Of a stretch of DNA of 64,000 bases, positions 17,485 to 24,284 are shown piece after piece. The position numbers and the translations under genes were made by a program. Numbering within the stretch: position 1 is the first letter of the stretch; each line of letters begins with the position of its first letter. The notes under the pieces are model-generated. The model had not been told where the DNA came from, made no database searches, and was given only the letters and a program-made list of their open reading frames with translations. Source of the DNA: Clostridiales bacterium (GTDB lineage Bacteria > Bacillota > Clostridia > Saccharofermentanales > Saccharofermentanaceae). The stretch is taken from positions 124,001 through 188,000 of the forward strand of contig JAGAXM010000022.1 in assembly GCA_017940895.1 (NCBI GenBank). Direction: 5' to 3'.

Positions 17485-18670
17485 GTGAAACCTCCTTGAA
17501 GAACTCTGTATATTTCCTTGTGATAACGTCCCATGTAAAGCGCTCGAGCACATACTCTTTGCCGGTCTTTCCCATGGCGTCCGCAGTATCCGGGTTGTCT
17601 ATATAATATTTTACCGCACCTTCGAAATCATAGAAGTCTTTAAAGTAAAGACCTGAGTTGGATTCCTTCGCGAAAGCGCATGTTACATCGCAGTTCTCGT
17701 GCACGAGTACGGGTCTGCCGCACAGCCAGCTCTCCATGATAACTATCGAAAAGCTCTCGTGCGTAGACGGCTGGCACATACAAAGAGAAGCCGCGCAGGC
17801 ATCGTATTTATCGGCTCTGTCGACGAATCCCAGATCGATTATCTGTGATGCGAAGTCCTTGGGGATCCCGATGTCGCCGCCGCCGATGAGTATGAGCTTC
17901 AGGCTGTCGCAGGAAGGGTTACGCTTCTTGAATTCGCAGAAGTACTGAATGAGCAGATCAACATTCTTGCCTGTGTCCTTACGGCCTGCGTAGAGAATAA
18001 ACGGATCGTTGATCTTATATTTCTCTCTGAATCTTGAAGCGACAGGATCAAAGTCTGAATCGACGCCCGCGCCGAGAACCTCCTGCTTAACTGAAGAAAG
18101 GTCGTAAAGCTCGTTGCTTAATCTCATCTCGGGGGATGACAGGTAGATCATGCCGGCAAGCTTACTGAAGACATCATTCCACAGCGTCATATGAGCATAA
18201 GCTTCTTCGTGAAGGCAGGGAATGAGAACGGACTTCTCGGGTGCCGCCTTGATGCCGTAGTATGCTGTGCCGAACATATAAGGGATATGAACGAACAGGG
18301 AATAGTCGTCCTTGTGCTGTTCTATATATTCATAGAGCTTGGGGGAGTTTACCATCTCCTGCATGAAGATCTGTTCTTCTTCGGGTGTGACGGGGATTCC
18401 CTTGATGAACTTCAGATTGACCTGATCAAAAGCGGAAGTGTCTCTTTTACGTGCGGGGAAACGGATTACTTTAATGCCGCCTTCGTCCGCCTCACCGGGC
18501 TTATAGAAGTTAACCGACCAGTCTGAAGAGAATTCCTTAACGCAGGTGGTCAGTATCTCGAGTTCGACCCCGGAAGAAGCAAGATGCTTGGCAATACCGC
18601 GAAGTTCGGTCTCTGCGCCGCCTCTGACTTTATCGCTGTACCAGGGAATAACAAAACCTATCTTTTTCAT
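17471..18670 (-). CDS. Glycosyltransferase family 4 (GT-B)
   Basis: 399 residues from ATG 18670. The N-terminal domain has the GGAETELRGIAKHLA motif of GT4 enzymes; the C-terminal domain has FILYAGRKDTGKN and a nucleotide-sugar segment (CQPSTHESFSIVIMESWLCG) with the E-x7-E pattern. It probably transfers a sugar from a nucleotide donor to a glycan or lipid acceptor; the acceptor cannot be read. An upstream in-frame ATG would add 12 residues but lies within the promoter. The chosen ATG sits 6 nt after a perfect -10, with no Shine-Dalgarno. Confidence 0.88.
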   Translation of the reverse strand: MKKIGFVIPWYSDKVRGGAETELRGIAKHLASSGVELEILTTCVKEFSSDWSVNFYKPGEADEGGIKVIRFPARKRDTSAFDQVNLKFIKGIPVTPEEEQIFMQEMVNSPKLYEYIEQHKDDYSLFVHIPYMFGTAYYGIKAAPEKSVLIPCLHEEAYAHMTLWNDVFSKLAGMIYLSSPEMRLSNELYDLSSVKQEVLGAGVDSDFDPVASRFREKYKINDPFILYAGRKDTGKNVDLLIQYFCEFKKRNPSCDSLKLILIGGGDIGIPKDFASQIIDLGFVDRADKYDACAASLCMCQPSTHESFSIVIMESWLCGRPVLVHENCDVTCAFAKESNSGLYFKDFYDFEGAVKYYIDNPDTADAMGKTGKEYVLERFTWDVITRKYTEFFKEVSHEED

Positions 18671-18676
18671 GGCGCT

Positions 18677-18706
18677 ATTATAATAAAATATAGCGTTGTT
18701 TGACAA
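18677..18706 (-). promoter_or_regulatory. Promoter of glycosyltransferase operon, apparently leaderless
   Basis: On the minus strand: TTGTCA (18706-18701), 18-nt spacer, TATAAT (18682-18677), then six bases and the ATG at 18670. Predicted +1 is the A of ATG. Confidence 0.7.
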
Positions 18707-18712
18707 CCCGAG

Positions 18713-18727
18713 TGTTATGTAATAACA
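18713..18727. promoter_or_regulatory. Perfect palindrome in the glycosyltransferase / aspS divergent region
   Basis: TGTTAT-GTA-ATAACA, a 6-bp perfect inverted repeat with 3-bp centre. It sits just upstream of the glycosyltransferase -35 and about 20 bp upstream of the aspS -10 region, a typical operator position. No cognate regulator is identified. Confidence 0.45.
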
Positions 18728-18760
18728 TTTTCGAGTATTTTTCTTAATATAAAAAGTCGA

Positions 18761-20524
18761 ATGGGGTTATTTGCAATGTCAAACATCTACAGAGACAAGG
18801 TTATAAACGAGATATCCGAGAAGGACGTAGGTTCCACTATAAGAGCATGCGGATGGATCGAGAATATCAGAGACCACGGCGGTGTATCATTTATCGATCT
18901 GCGTGATCAGTACGGTGTGCTTCAGGTCGTTATGAGAGATACCAGTCTTCTCGACGGACTCGTCAAGGAAGAGTGCATCTCAGTCGAGGGCGTGATCGAG
19001 CACAGAGATGAAGAGACTTATAATCCCAAGATCGAGACAGGTACTATCGAGCTTGACTGCAAGAAGGTAGATGTCCTTGGTAAGATCTACTCACAGCTTC
19101 CTTTCGAGGTTCAGACAAGTAAGGAGATCCGTGAGGACGTAAGACTTAAGTACCGTTACCTCGACCTTCGTAATAAGAAGGTTAAGGAGAATATCCTTTT
19201 CAGATCAAAGGTTATCTCATTCTTAAGATCGACAATGGAGGAGATGGGCTTCGTAGAGTTCCAGACACCTATCCTCACATCATCTTCACCTGAGGGTGCT
19301 CGTGACTATATCGTTCCTTCAAGAAAGTACAAGGGTAAGTTCTATGCGCTTCCGCAGGCTCCCCAGCAGTTCAAGCAGCTTCTGATGGTATCCGGATTCG
19401 ATAAGTATTATCAGATCGCACCCTGCTTCAGAGATGAGGATGCAAGAGCAGACAGATCCCCCGGAGAGTTCTATCAGCTCGACTTCGAGATGAGCTTTGC
19501 AACTCAGGAGGACGTCTTCGCTGCAGGTGAGGAAGTACTTACAAAGGTATTCAAGAAGTTCGCTCCCGAGGGCGCTGCTGTTACTGAGGCTCCTTACCCG
19601 ATCATCCCTTACAAGCAGGCTATGCTCGAATTCGGCTGTGATAAGCCTGACCTTCGTAACCCTCTGCGCATTATCGACGTTACAGAATTCTTCTCAAGAT
19701 GCACATTCAAGGCATTCATCGGCAAGACTGTAAGAGCGATCAACGTTCACGCCAAGCTTTCCAAGGGTCAGCATGAGAAGATGCTCAAGTTCGCTCAGGA
19801 CGAGCTCGGTATGGGTGGCTTAGGCTATCTCGAAGTTCTCGAGGATATGTCTTACAAGGGACCTATCGATAAGTTCATTCCCGATGATATGAAGAAGGAA
19901 CTTGCAGATCTCGCAGGTCTTGAGAAGGGTGATACGATCTTCTTTATCGCTGATACAGAGGCTAAGGCTAACGAGTGTGCAGGTAAGATCAGAAATGAGC
20001 TCGGCGCAAGACTCGACCTCATCGAGAAGAATGCTTACCGTTTCTGCTATGTAAATGATTTCCCTATGTATGAGTATGACAAGGAAACGAAGAAGTACAT
20101 CTTCACACACAATCCTTTCTCCATGCCCCAGGGCGGACTCGAGGCTCTTAACACAAAGAACCCCGAGGAGATCCTCGCTTACCAGTACGATATCGTATGT
20201 AACGGCGTAGAGCTTTCTTCCGGTGCCGTAAGAAACCACGATGTAGAGATCATGAAGAAGGCTTTCGAGATCGCAGGCTACTCTGAAGAGGATCTCAAGC
20301 AGAGATTCGGAGCTCTCTACAATGCATTCCAGTACGGTGCACCTCCGCATGCAGGTATGGCTCCCGGCGTTGACCGTATGATCATGCTCATGAGAAATGA
20401 GGAGTCCATTCGTGAAGTTATCGCATTCCCTATGAACGGTAATGCACAGGATCTTCTCTGCGGAGCTCCCGGAGACGTTACAGAGCAGCAGCTCCGTGAG
20501 GTTCACATCAAGGTCAGACAGTAA
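18761..20524 (+). CDS. aspS: Aspartyl-tRNA synthetase
   Basis: 587-residue class II synthetase of the bacterial type. Motifs: RYLDLR, motif 1 region FVEFQTPILTSSSPEGARD, motif 2 FRDEDARADRSPGEFYQLD, and motif 3 near GMAPGVDRMIML. An OB-fold anticodon domain occupies ~20-110 and a GAD insertion the middle. Start is uncertain: ATG 18761 has no Shine-Dalgarno and lies 7 nt after TATAAA (possible leaderless start), while ATG 18776 has a weak GGGGT 9 nt upstream and gives MSNIYRDKVI. The mtaB start overlaps the stop by one base. Confidence 0.95.
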   Translation: MGLFAMSNIYRDKVINEISEKDVGSTIRACGWIENIRDHGGVSFIDLRDQYGVLQVVMRDTSLLDGLVKEECISVEGVIEHRDEETYNPKIETGTIELDCKKVDVLGKIYSQLPFEVQTSKEIREDVRLKYRYLDLRNKKVKENILFRSKVISFLRSTMEEMGFVEFQTPILTSSSPEGARDYIVPSRKYKGKFYALPQAPQQFKQLLMVSGFDKYYQIAPCFRDEDARADRSPGEFYQLDFEMSFATQEDVFAAGEEVLTKVFKKFAPEGAAVTEAPYPIIPYKQAMLEFGCDKPDLRNPLRIIDVTEFFSRCTFKAFIGKTVRAINVHAKLSKGQHEKMLKFAQDELGMGGLGYLEVLEDMSYKGPIDKFIPDDMKKELADLAGLEKGDTIFFIADTEAKANECAGKIRNELGARLDLIEKNAYRFCYVNDFPMYEYDKETKKYIFTHNPFSMPQGGLEALNTKNPEEILAYQYDIVCNGVELSSGAVRNHDVEIMKKAFEIAGYSEEDLKQRFGALYNAFQYGAPPHAGMAPGVDRMIMLMRNEESIREVIAFPMNGNAQDLLCGAPGDVTEQQLREVHIKVRQ

Positions 20525-21831
20525 TGTCTAAAGGCAAAGTTTATTTTTACACGCTCGGGTGCCGTGTCAATCAGTATGAGACTGATGCGGCACGCGAGCT
20601 GTTTTTATCCGCGGGCTTCGAGTGCACGACAGACGTGACCAAGGCCGATATCTGCGTTATCAACACATGCACGGTAACGGGCGAAGCCGACCGCAAGTCC
20701 AGGCAGAACTTAAGGGGCGCGGCAAGGCTTAATCCCGGTGCTGTGATTGTCGCCATGGGGTGCGCGTCCGAGATGGCAGACGGGCAGCTCGATGCTGACA
20801 TCGTTCTCGGTACCCGTGACAAGAATGAGATCGTAAACCGTGTGGAAGAATTCCTTTCTGCGCGAAAAGAATTAACACACAAGTCTTCGCATGAGCGTCC
20901 TGCTTTGACACGGAATGATGATTACCATGACTTCGGTACGATCATCTCACCCGAGGGAAGCCGTGCTTTCATGAAGATCGAAGACGGCTGCAATAACTTC
21001 TGCACTTACTGTATTATCCCTTTCGCGAGAGGACGCGTGGCTTCAAGGTCCCGTGAAAGTATAAAAGAAGAGGCGAAGAACCTGGCTGCTGCGGGCTTTA
21101 AAGAGATAATTGTCTCCGGTATAGAGGTGTGTTCTTACGGTTCTGACAGAGGCGAGGGAATAGAGTCGTTCCTCGGAGTTCTTCAGGATATCGCGGCGAT
21201 CGACGGGATACAGAGGATAAGGATAGGTTCTCTGGAGCCTTCGAGCCTGTCTGAGGAGTTCATAAAGGAGCTCGGGAAGATCGGTAAGATGTGCCCTCAC
21301 TTTCATCTGTCACTTCAAAGCGGAAGCGACACGGTGCTTAAGCGGATGAACAGAAAATATGACACGAAGCTGTATCTTGAGAAGGTAAATCTGCTTCGCG
21401 CGCAGTTCCCGACAATGAAGCTTACGACTGATATTATCGTCGGATTCCCGGGCGAGACGGATGAAGAGTTTAATGAGACGATGGAATTCGTTAAGACGGC
21501 ACATATCGATAAGGTGCATGTGTTCCCGTATTCTGTCCGTAAAGGAACGAAAGCCGCCGGCATGACGCAGGTTGACGGTACCGTGAAGAAGAGCAGGTGT
21601 GAGCTTCTGCGTAAGCTGTCGGATGAGCAGGAGGAGCTTTTCGCGCAGGCGCAGATCGGAAAAGAGCTGGAAGTTCTGATCGAAGCTGACCACGATGATA
21701 TGTATGTAGGGTATACGCGTGAGTATGTGAAGGCTTTGGTGTCGCATGACAAAAAGCTTGAAATCGGCGGGATCGCGAAGGTCAAAGCGACAGGGAATAT
21801 GTATTCATCACTGATTTGTAAAGTTTTTTAA
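20524..21831 (+). CDS. mtaB: tRNA t6A37 methylthiotransferase
   Basis: 435-residue radical SAM methylthiotransferase that converts t6A37 to ms2t6A37 in tRNA. The N-terminal UPF0004 domain has three cluster cysteines (TLGCRVNQYE, VINTCTV, MGCAS). The radical SAM motif CxxxCxxC is at Cys156, Cys160, Cys163, and a C-terminal TRAM domain (~370-435) binds tRNA. The N-terminal GCRVNQYE sequence separates MtaB from MiaB and RimO. One-base overlap with aspS indicates coupling of two tRNA functions. Confidence 0.93.
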   Translation: MSKGKVYFYTLGCRVNQYETDAARELFLSAGFECTTDVTKADICVINTCTVTGEADRKSRQNLRGAARLNPGAVIVAMGCASEMADGQLDADIVLGTRDKNEIVNRVEEFLSARKELTHKSSHERPALTRNDDYHDFGTIISPEGSRAFMKIEDGCNNFCTYCIIPFARGRVASRSRESIKEEAKNLAAAGFKEIIVSGIEVCSYGSDRGEGIESFLGVLQDIAAIDGIQRIRIGSLEPSSLSEEFIKELGKIGKMCPHFHLSLQSGSDTVLKRMNRKYDTKLYLEKVNLLRAQFPTMKLTTDIIVGFPGETDEEFNETMEFVKTAHIDKVHVFPYSVRKGTKAAGMTQVDGTVKKSRCELLRKLSDEQEELFAQAQIGKELEVLIEADHDDMYVGYTREYVKALVSHDKKLEIGGIAKVKATGNMYSSLICKVF

Positions 21832-21866
21832 AATATAAAAAATACTTATATTTTTTGATTTCATTG

Positions 21867-21875
21867 TGGTAGAAT
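21867..21875 (+). promoter_or_regulatory. Extended -10 promoter of ireB
   Basis: TGGTAGAAT, a TGn extended -10 about 33 nt before the preferred start. TTATAT at 21846-21851 is a weak -35 candidate with 18-nt spacing. Confidence 0.55.
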
Positions 21876-21907
21876 GAATCTATAGTAATGATTGTGAGGC
21901 ATTGAAG

Positions 21908-22156
21908 TTGGATACTGAGACGACAAAGTTTAATTTTTCCGTCGATAAGTCAGCGAATGCGAGAGAACTGATGACTTATGTTCTCTATGCTCTGAAGGAG
22001 AAGGGATATAACCCGATCAATCAGCTGGTCGGATATTTCATTTCCGGTGATCCTACTTATATTACGAGTTATAAGGGCGCCAGAGGCGTTATCAAGAGGA
22101 TCGACAGAGATGAGCTTCTCGAGGTTATTATCTCCGAGTACTGCAGCAAGCTTTGA
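21908..22156 (+). CDS. ireB: IreB family regulatory phosphoprotein (UPF0297)
   Basis: 82 residues. IreB in Enterococcus faecalis is a substrate of the Ser/Thr kinase IreK and affects cephalosporin resistance. The conserved core KGYNPINQLVGYFISGDPTY is present. I prefer the TTG at 21908 because GTGAGG (21894-21899) is 8 nt upstream; the TTG at 21902 is too close to that site. The order ireB-ruvX-DUF1292 is conserved across Firmicutes. Confidence 0.9.
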   Translation: MDTETTKFNFSVDKSANARELMTYVLYALKEKGYNPINQLVGYFISGDPTYITSYKGARGVIKRIDRDELLEVIISEYCSKL

Positions 22157-22168
22157 CGGTACAGATTC

Positions 22169-22177
22169 TGATATAAT
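22169..22177 (+). promoter_or_regulatory. Extended -10 promoter of ruvX nested at the ireB terminator
   Basis: TGATATAAT, a perfect TGnTATAAT, two bases before the 5' arm of the terminator hairpin. Transcripts from it would begin inside that arm, near 22184. Confidence 0.6.
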
Positions 22178-22178
22178 A

Positions 22179-22211
22179 AGCGGCACTTGAAGTTTGAGGT
22201 GCCGCTTTTTT
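22179..22211 (+). terminator. Rho-independent terminator of ireB
   Basis: AGCGGCAC (22179-22186) pairs with GTGCCGCT (22199-22206) across a 12-nt loop, followed by six T. Confidence 0.85.
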
Positions 22212-22241
22212 ATTTAGACGGGCGAAGAAAGAGGTAATTTG

Positions 22242-22667
22242 ATGAGTAAAGGAAGATGGATGGGAATAGACTTCGGTATGAAGCATATCGGGGTGGCATT
22301 ATCTGACGAACTGTGGATCACCGCATCGGGATTTGAGACTGTCAACTGGAACGGAACTGATGATTCCTGGGCGGTCAACAGAATTGCTGAGATAGTAAAA
22401 GAGAAAAATGTAACGGGCATCGTTCTGGGTAAACCCGCAAGAACCGACGGCTCCGTATCTCACACGGAAGAGGCGGCAGTAGTATTCGGAAAGAAGATCG
22501 AAGAGGCTACGGGTATTGTTCCCGTTATGAAGGATGAGAGGTATACGACTGTATTGGCTTCACAGTTTATGAGAGAGGTCGGAAGATCTGCCAAGAAACA
22601 AAGACCTGTAATCGATCAGGTGGCAGCGGAGATTATTCTGTCCGATTATCTTGAGACACTGCGATAA
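22242..22667 (+). CDS. ruvX: RuvX/YqgF family resolvase-like protein
   Basis: 141 residues with an RNase H-like fold. YqgF proteins act as putative Holliday junction resolvases and in pre-16S rRNA 5' processing. Motifs: MGIDFGMKHIGVALSD (catalytic Asp near residue 9), IVLGKPARTDGS, DERYTTV and DQVAAEIILSDYL. ATG 22242 is preferred over the TTG one codon earlier because AAAGAGG is 7 nt upstream. Confidence 0.92.
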   Translation: MSKGRWMGIDFGMKHIGVALSDELWITASGFETVNWNGTDDSWAVNRIAEIVKEKNVTGIVLGKPARTDGSVSHTEEAAVVFGKKIEEATGIVPVMKDERYTTVLASQFMREVGRSAKKQRPVIDQVAAEIILSDYLETLR

Positions 22668-22679
22668 AGCGGATCGTTA

Positions 22680-22688
22680 TGCTATACT
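22680..22688 (+). promoter_or_regulatory. Extended -10 upstream of DUF1292 gene
   Basis: TGCTATACT, an extended -10 just after the ruvX stop, giving a leader of ~25 nt that carries GGGAG. Confidence 0.55.
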
Positions 22689-22719
22689 ATTAAATAATTA
22701 TATAGATGGGAGAATTATT

Positions 22720-22995
22720 ATGGACGAAGATATCATCACAATGGTAAACGAGGAGACCGGCGAGGAGATCGAGCTCCGCATTATCGATAACTTTGATATG
22801 GAAGACAGAACTTTCGGTGTTTTCCTTACTATTACCGAGAATGAGGATGAGGCAGAGATCGTTATCCTTGAGATAATCGAAGACGGTGAGGATACTCTCC
22901 TTCAGTCTCTCGACGAGAGTGAAGAGGATACTGTTTATGATTACTATGACAGCCTCTGCGACGAAGCTGAAGCAGAAGACGAATCTGAAGGATAA
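22720..22995 (+). CDS. DUF1292 protein (YrzB family)
   Basis: 91 residues, very acidic (tail rich in Glu/Asp). Start ATG 22720 follows GGGAG with 7-nt spacing; upstream in-frame codons run into the promoter. DUF1292 proteins have no established biochemical function but are almost invariably the third gene after ireB and ruvX, as here. Its stop overlaps the start of a second, related gene. Confidence 0.88.
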   Translation: MDEDIITMVNEETGEEIELRIIDNFDMEDRTFGVFLTITENEDEAEIVILEIIEDGEDTLLQSLDESEEDTVYDYYDSLCDEAEAEDESEG

Positions 22996-23384
22996 TGAAG
23001 ACCAATCAGAAGAACGGTTTCTTAAAGAGTCTTTTCGGCATATGGGATAAGACTCCCGTTATAACCCGTAAGAAGACGGGTGCCGAGGATGAACTTATCG
23101 TTATTAGGGATGTTTCCACCAACAAGGATTACTTCCTGTCTGTAATTGATGACTTCTTCTACAAAGAGAAGGAGTATATCGTTTTGTATAATTATGCTCC
23201 GGATAACGGCAATCACGAGAATCCGGAGCTGGTTATCATGCAGACCAAGTTCAACGAGAAGGGTGACCAGATCTTTATCTCAATAAGAGATAAGAATGAG
23301 CTGGAAGTTGCTTTCTCACTGTTTATGAGATGTTATTACGATTCGGATACTCCGGACAGACAGGAAAGAGTCGGAGTGAGATGA
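22995..23384 (+). CDS. Second DUF1292-like protein
   Basis: 129 residues; ATG overlaps the preceding TAA. The stretch DELIVIRDVSTNKDYFLSVIDDFFYKEKEYIVLYNY follows the same beta pattern as DUF1292 (written here only as a position: residues ~31-66), ending in an acidic helix-rich C-terminus. It looks like a diverged tandem duplicate with a basic N-terminal extension. Function unknown. Confidence 0.75.
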   Translation: MKTNQKNGFLKSLFGIWDKTPVITRKKTGAEDELIVIRDVSTNKDYFLSVIDDFFYKEKEYIVLYNYAPDNGNHENPELVIMQTKFNEKGDQIFISIRDKNELEVAFSLFMRCYYDSDTPDRQERVGVR

Positions 23385-23390
23385 TCTTTC

Positions 23391-24284
23391 ATGAAGAATG
23401 TCATTGATTATCTCGGTGTTTTCTTCAGAGCTGTAATTGTTGTGTTGCTGTTTGTGTTGATCCAGCTTACGGTAGCTTGGGGATTCATATTCGCGGGTGT
23501 TGATACCGATATCTATCACGGGCTGTTCTCGACAGTCTACGGTATTATAACAACCGCGGTTTTTGTTGTTTATCATTTGGTCCGATCATATAAAAGAGAC
23601 AGGCTGATTAAGTTTACGACTCCGGGTACTTTAAATTCCCTCGCAGCAGCTGTTATCGGGTTCGGACTTCTTGGGCTTGTTACCTTATATATGGTAGCGG
23701 CAGGCTTGATCTCACAGTACTTTGCACCCGTTGCAGACGAACTTACAGAGTATTCCGAGCATATTAACAGATATTCGGATGTCGAAGCAGCTACGGTTCC
23801 TTATTGGGATTCGGTTCTTGATTTCTTTGCGGCATTTTTACTGATACCGCTGGTTGAAGAACTGGTGTTCAGAGGGGCGTTGTTCGGCGAGTTTAAATGC
23901 AAGTTTAATGCAGTAATATCTTCGGTAATGTCTGCCTTGGTGTTCGGACTGATGCATGGTGTGTCCGTGCATATCGGATATGCACTGATGTGCGGCATAG
24001 TTCTTGCACTTTTGTATCACTATACAGGTTCAATTTGGACCTCGGTTATTGTTCATTCAGTATTCAATCTTATAGGGAATGCTATATTTACTCTTCTTAA
24101 AAGCGGGATGTTCGGAGATATGTCTGCTGCCGTTGATCAGGCAAGCCTTCATGCTTCTGTTATCGAGATCATATGTATTGTTCCCGCTGTTGCTGCCTTC
24201 ATTCTTGTATACAGGAATTACAAGGACAGAAAAGATGATATGGCACCGGATGTTGATAAGATCGAGGCGGGGGTAAGTATATGA
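23391..24284 (+). CDS. CPBP family intramembrane metalloprotease
   Basis: 297-residue polytopic membrane protein with about eight hydrophobic segments. The CPBP (Abi/Rce1-like) motifs are present: EELVFR with Glu156, Glu157 and Arg161; FGLMHG; and HSVFN. These supply the catalytic glutamates and histidines of the glutamic-type intramembrane protease fold. A weak ribosome site (GGAGTGAG) precedes the ATG. It overlaps the next gene by ATGA, suggesting joint function with the 957-residue exported protein. Substrate unknown. Confidence 0.85.
   Translation: MKNVIDYLGVFFRAVIVVLLFVLIQLTVAWGFIFAGVDTDIYHGLFSTVYGIITTAVFVVYHLVRSYKRDRLIKFTTPGTLNSLAAAVIGFGLLGLVTLYMVAAGLISQYFAPVADELTEYSEHINRYSDVEAATVPYWDSVLDFFAAFLLIPLVEELVFRGALFGEFKCKFNAVISSVMSALVFGLMHGVSVHIGYALMCGIVLALLYHYTGSIWTSVIVHSVFNLIGNAIFTLLKSGMFGDMSAAVDQASLHASVIEIICIVPAVAAFILVYRNYKDRKDDMAPDVDKIEAGVSI

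Noticed and set aside
21902..21907. Upstream TTG as ireB start
   Set aside because: It leaves only two bases after the GTGAGG ribosome site; the TTG at 21908 has normal spacing.
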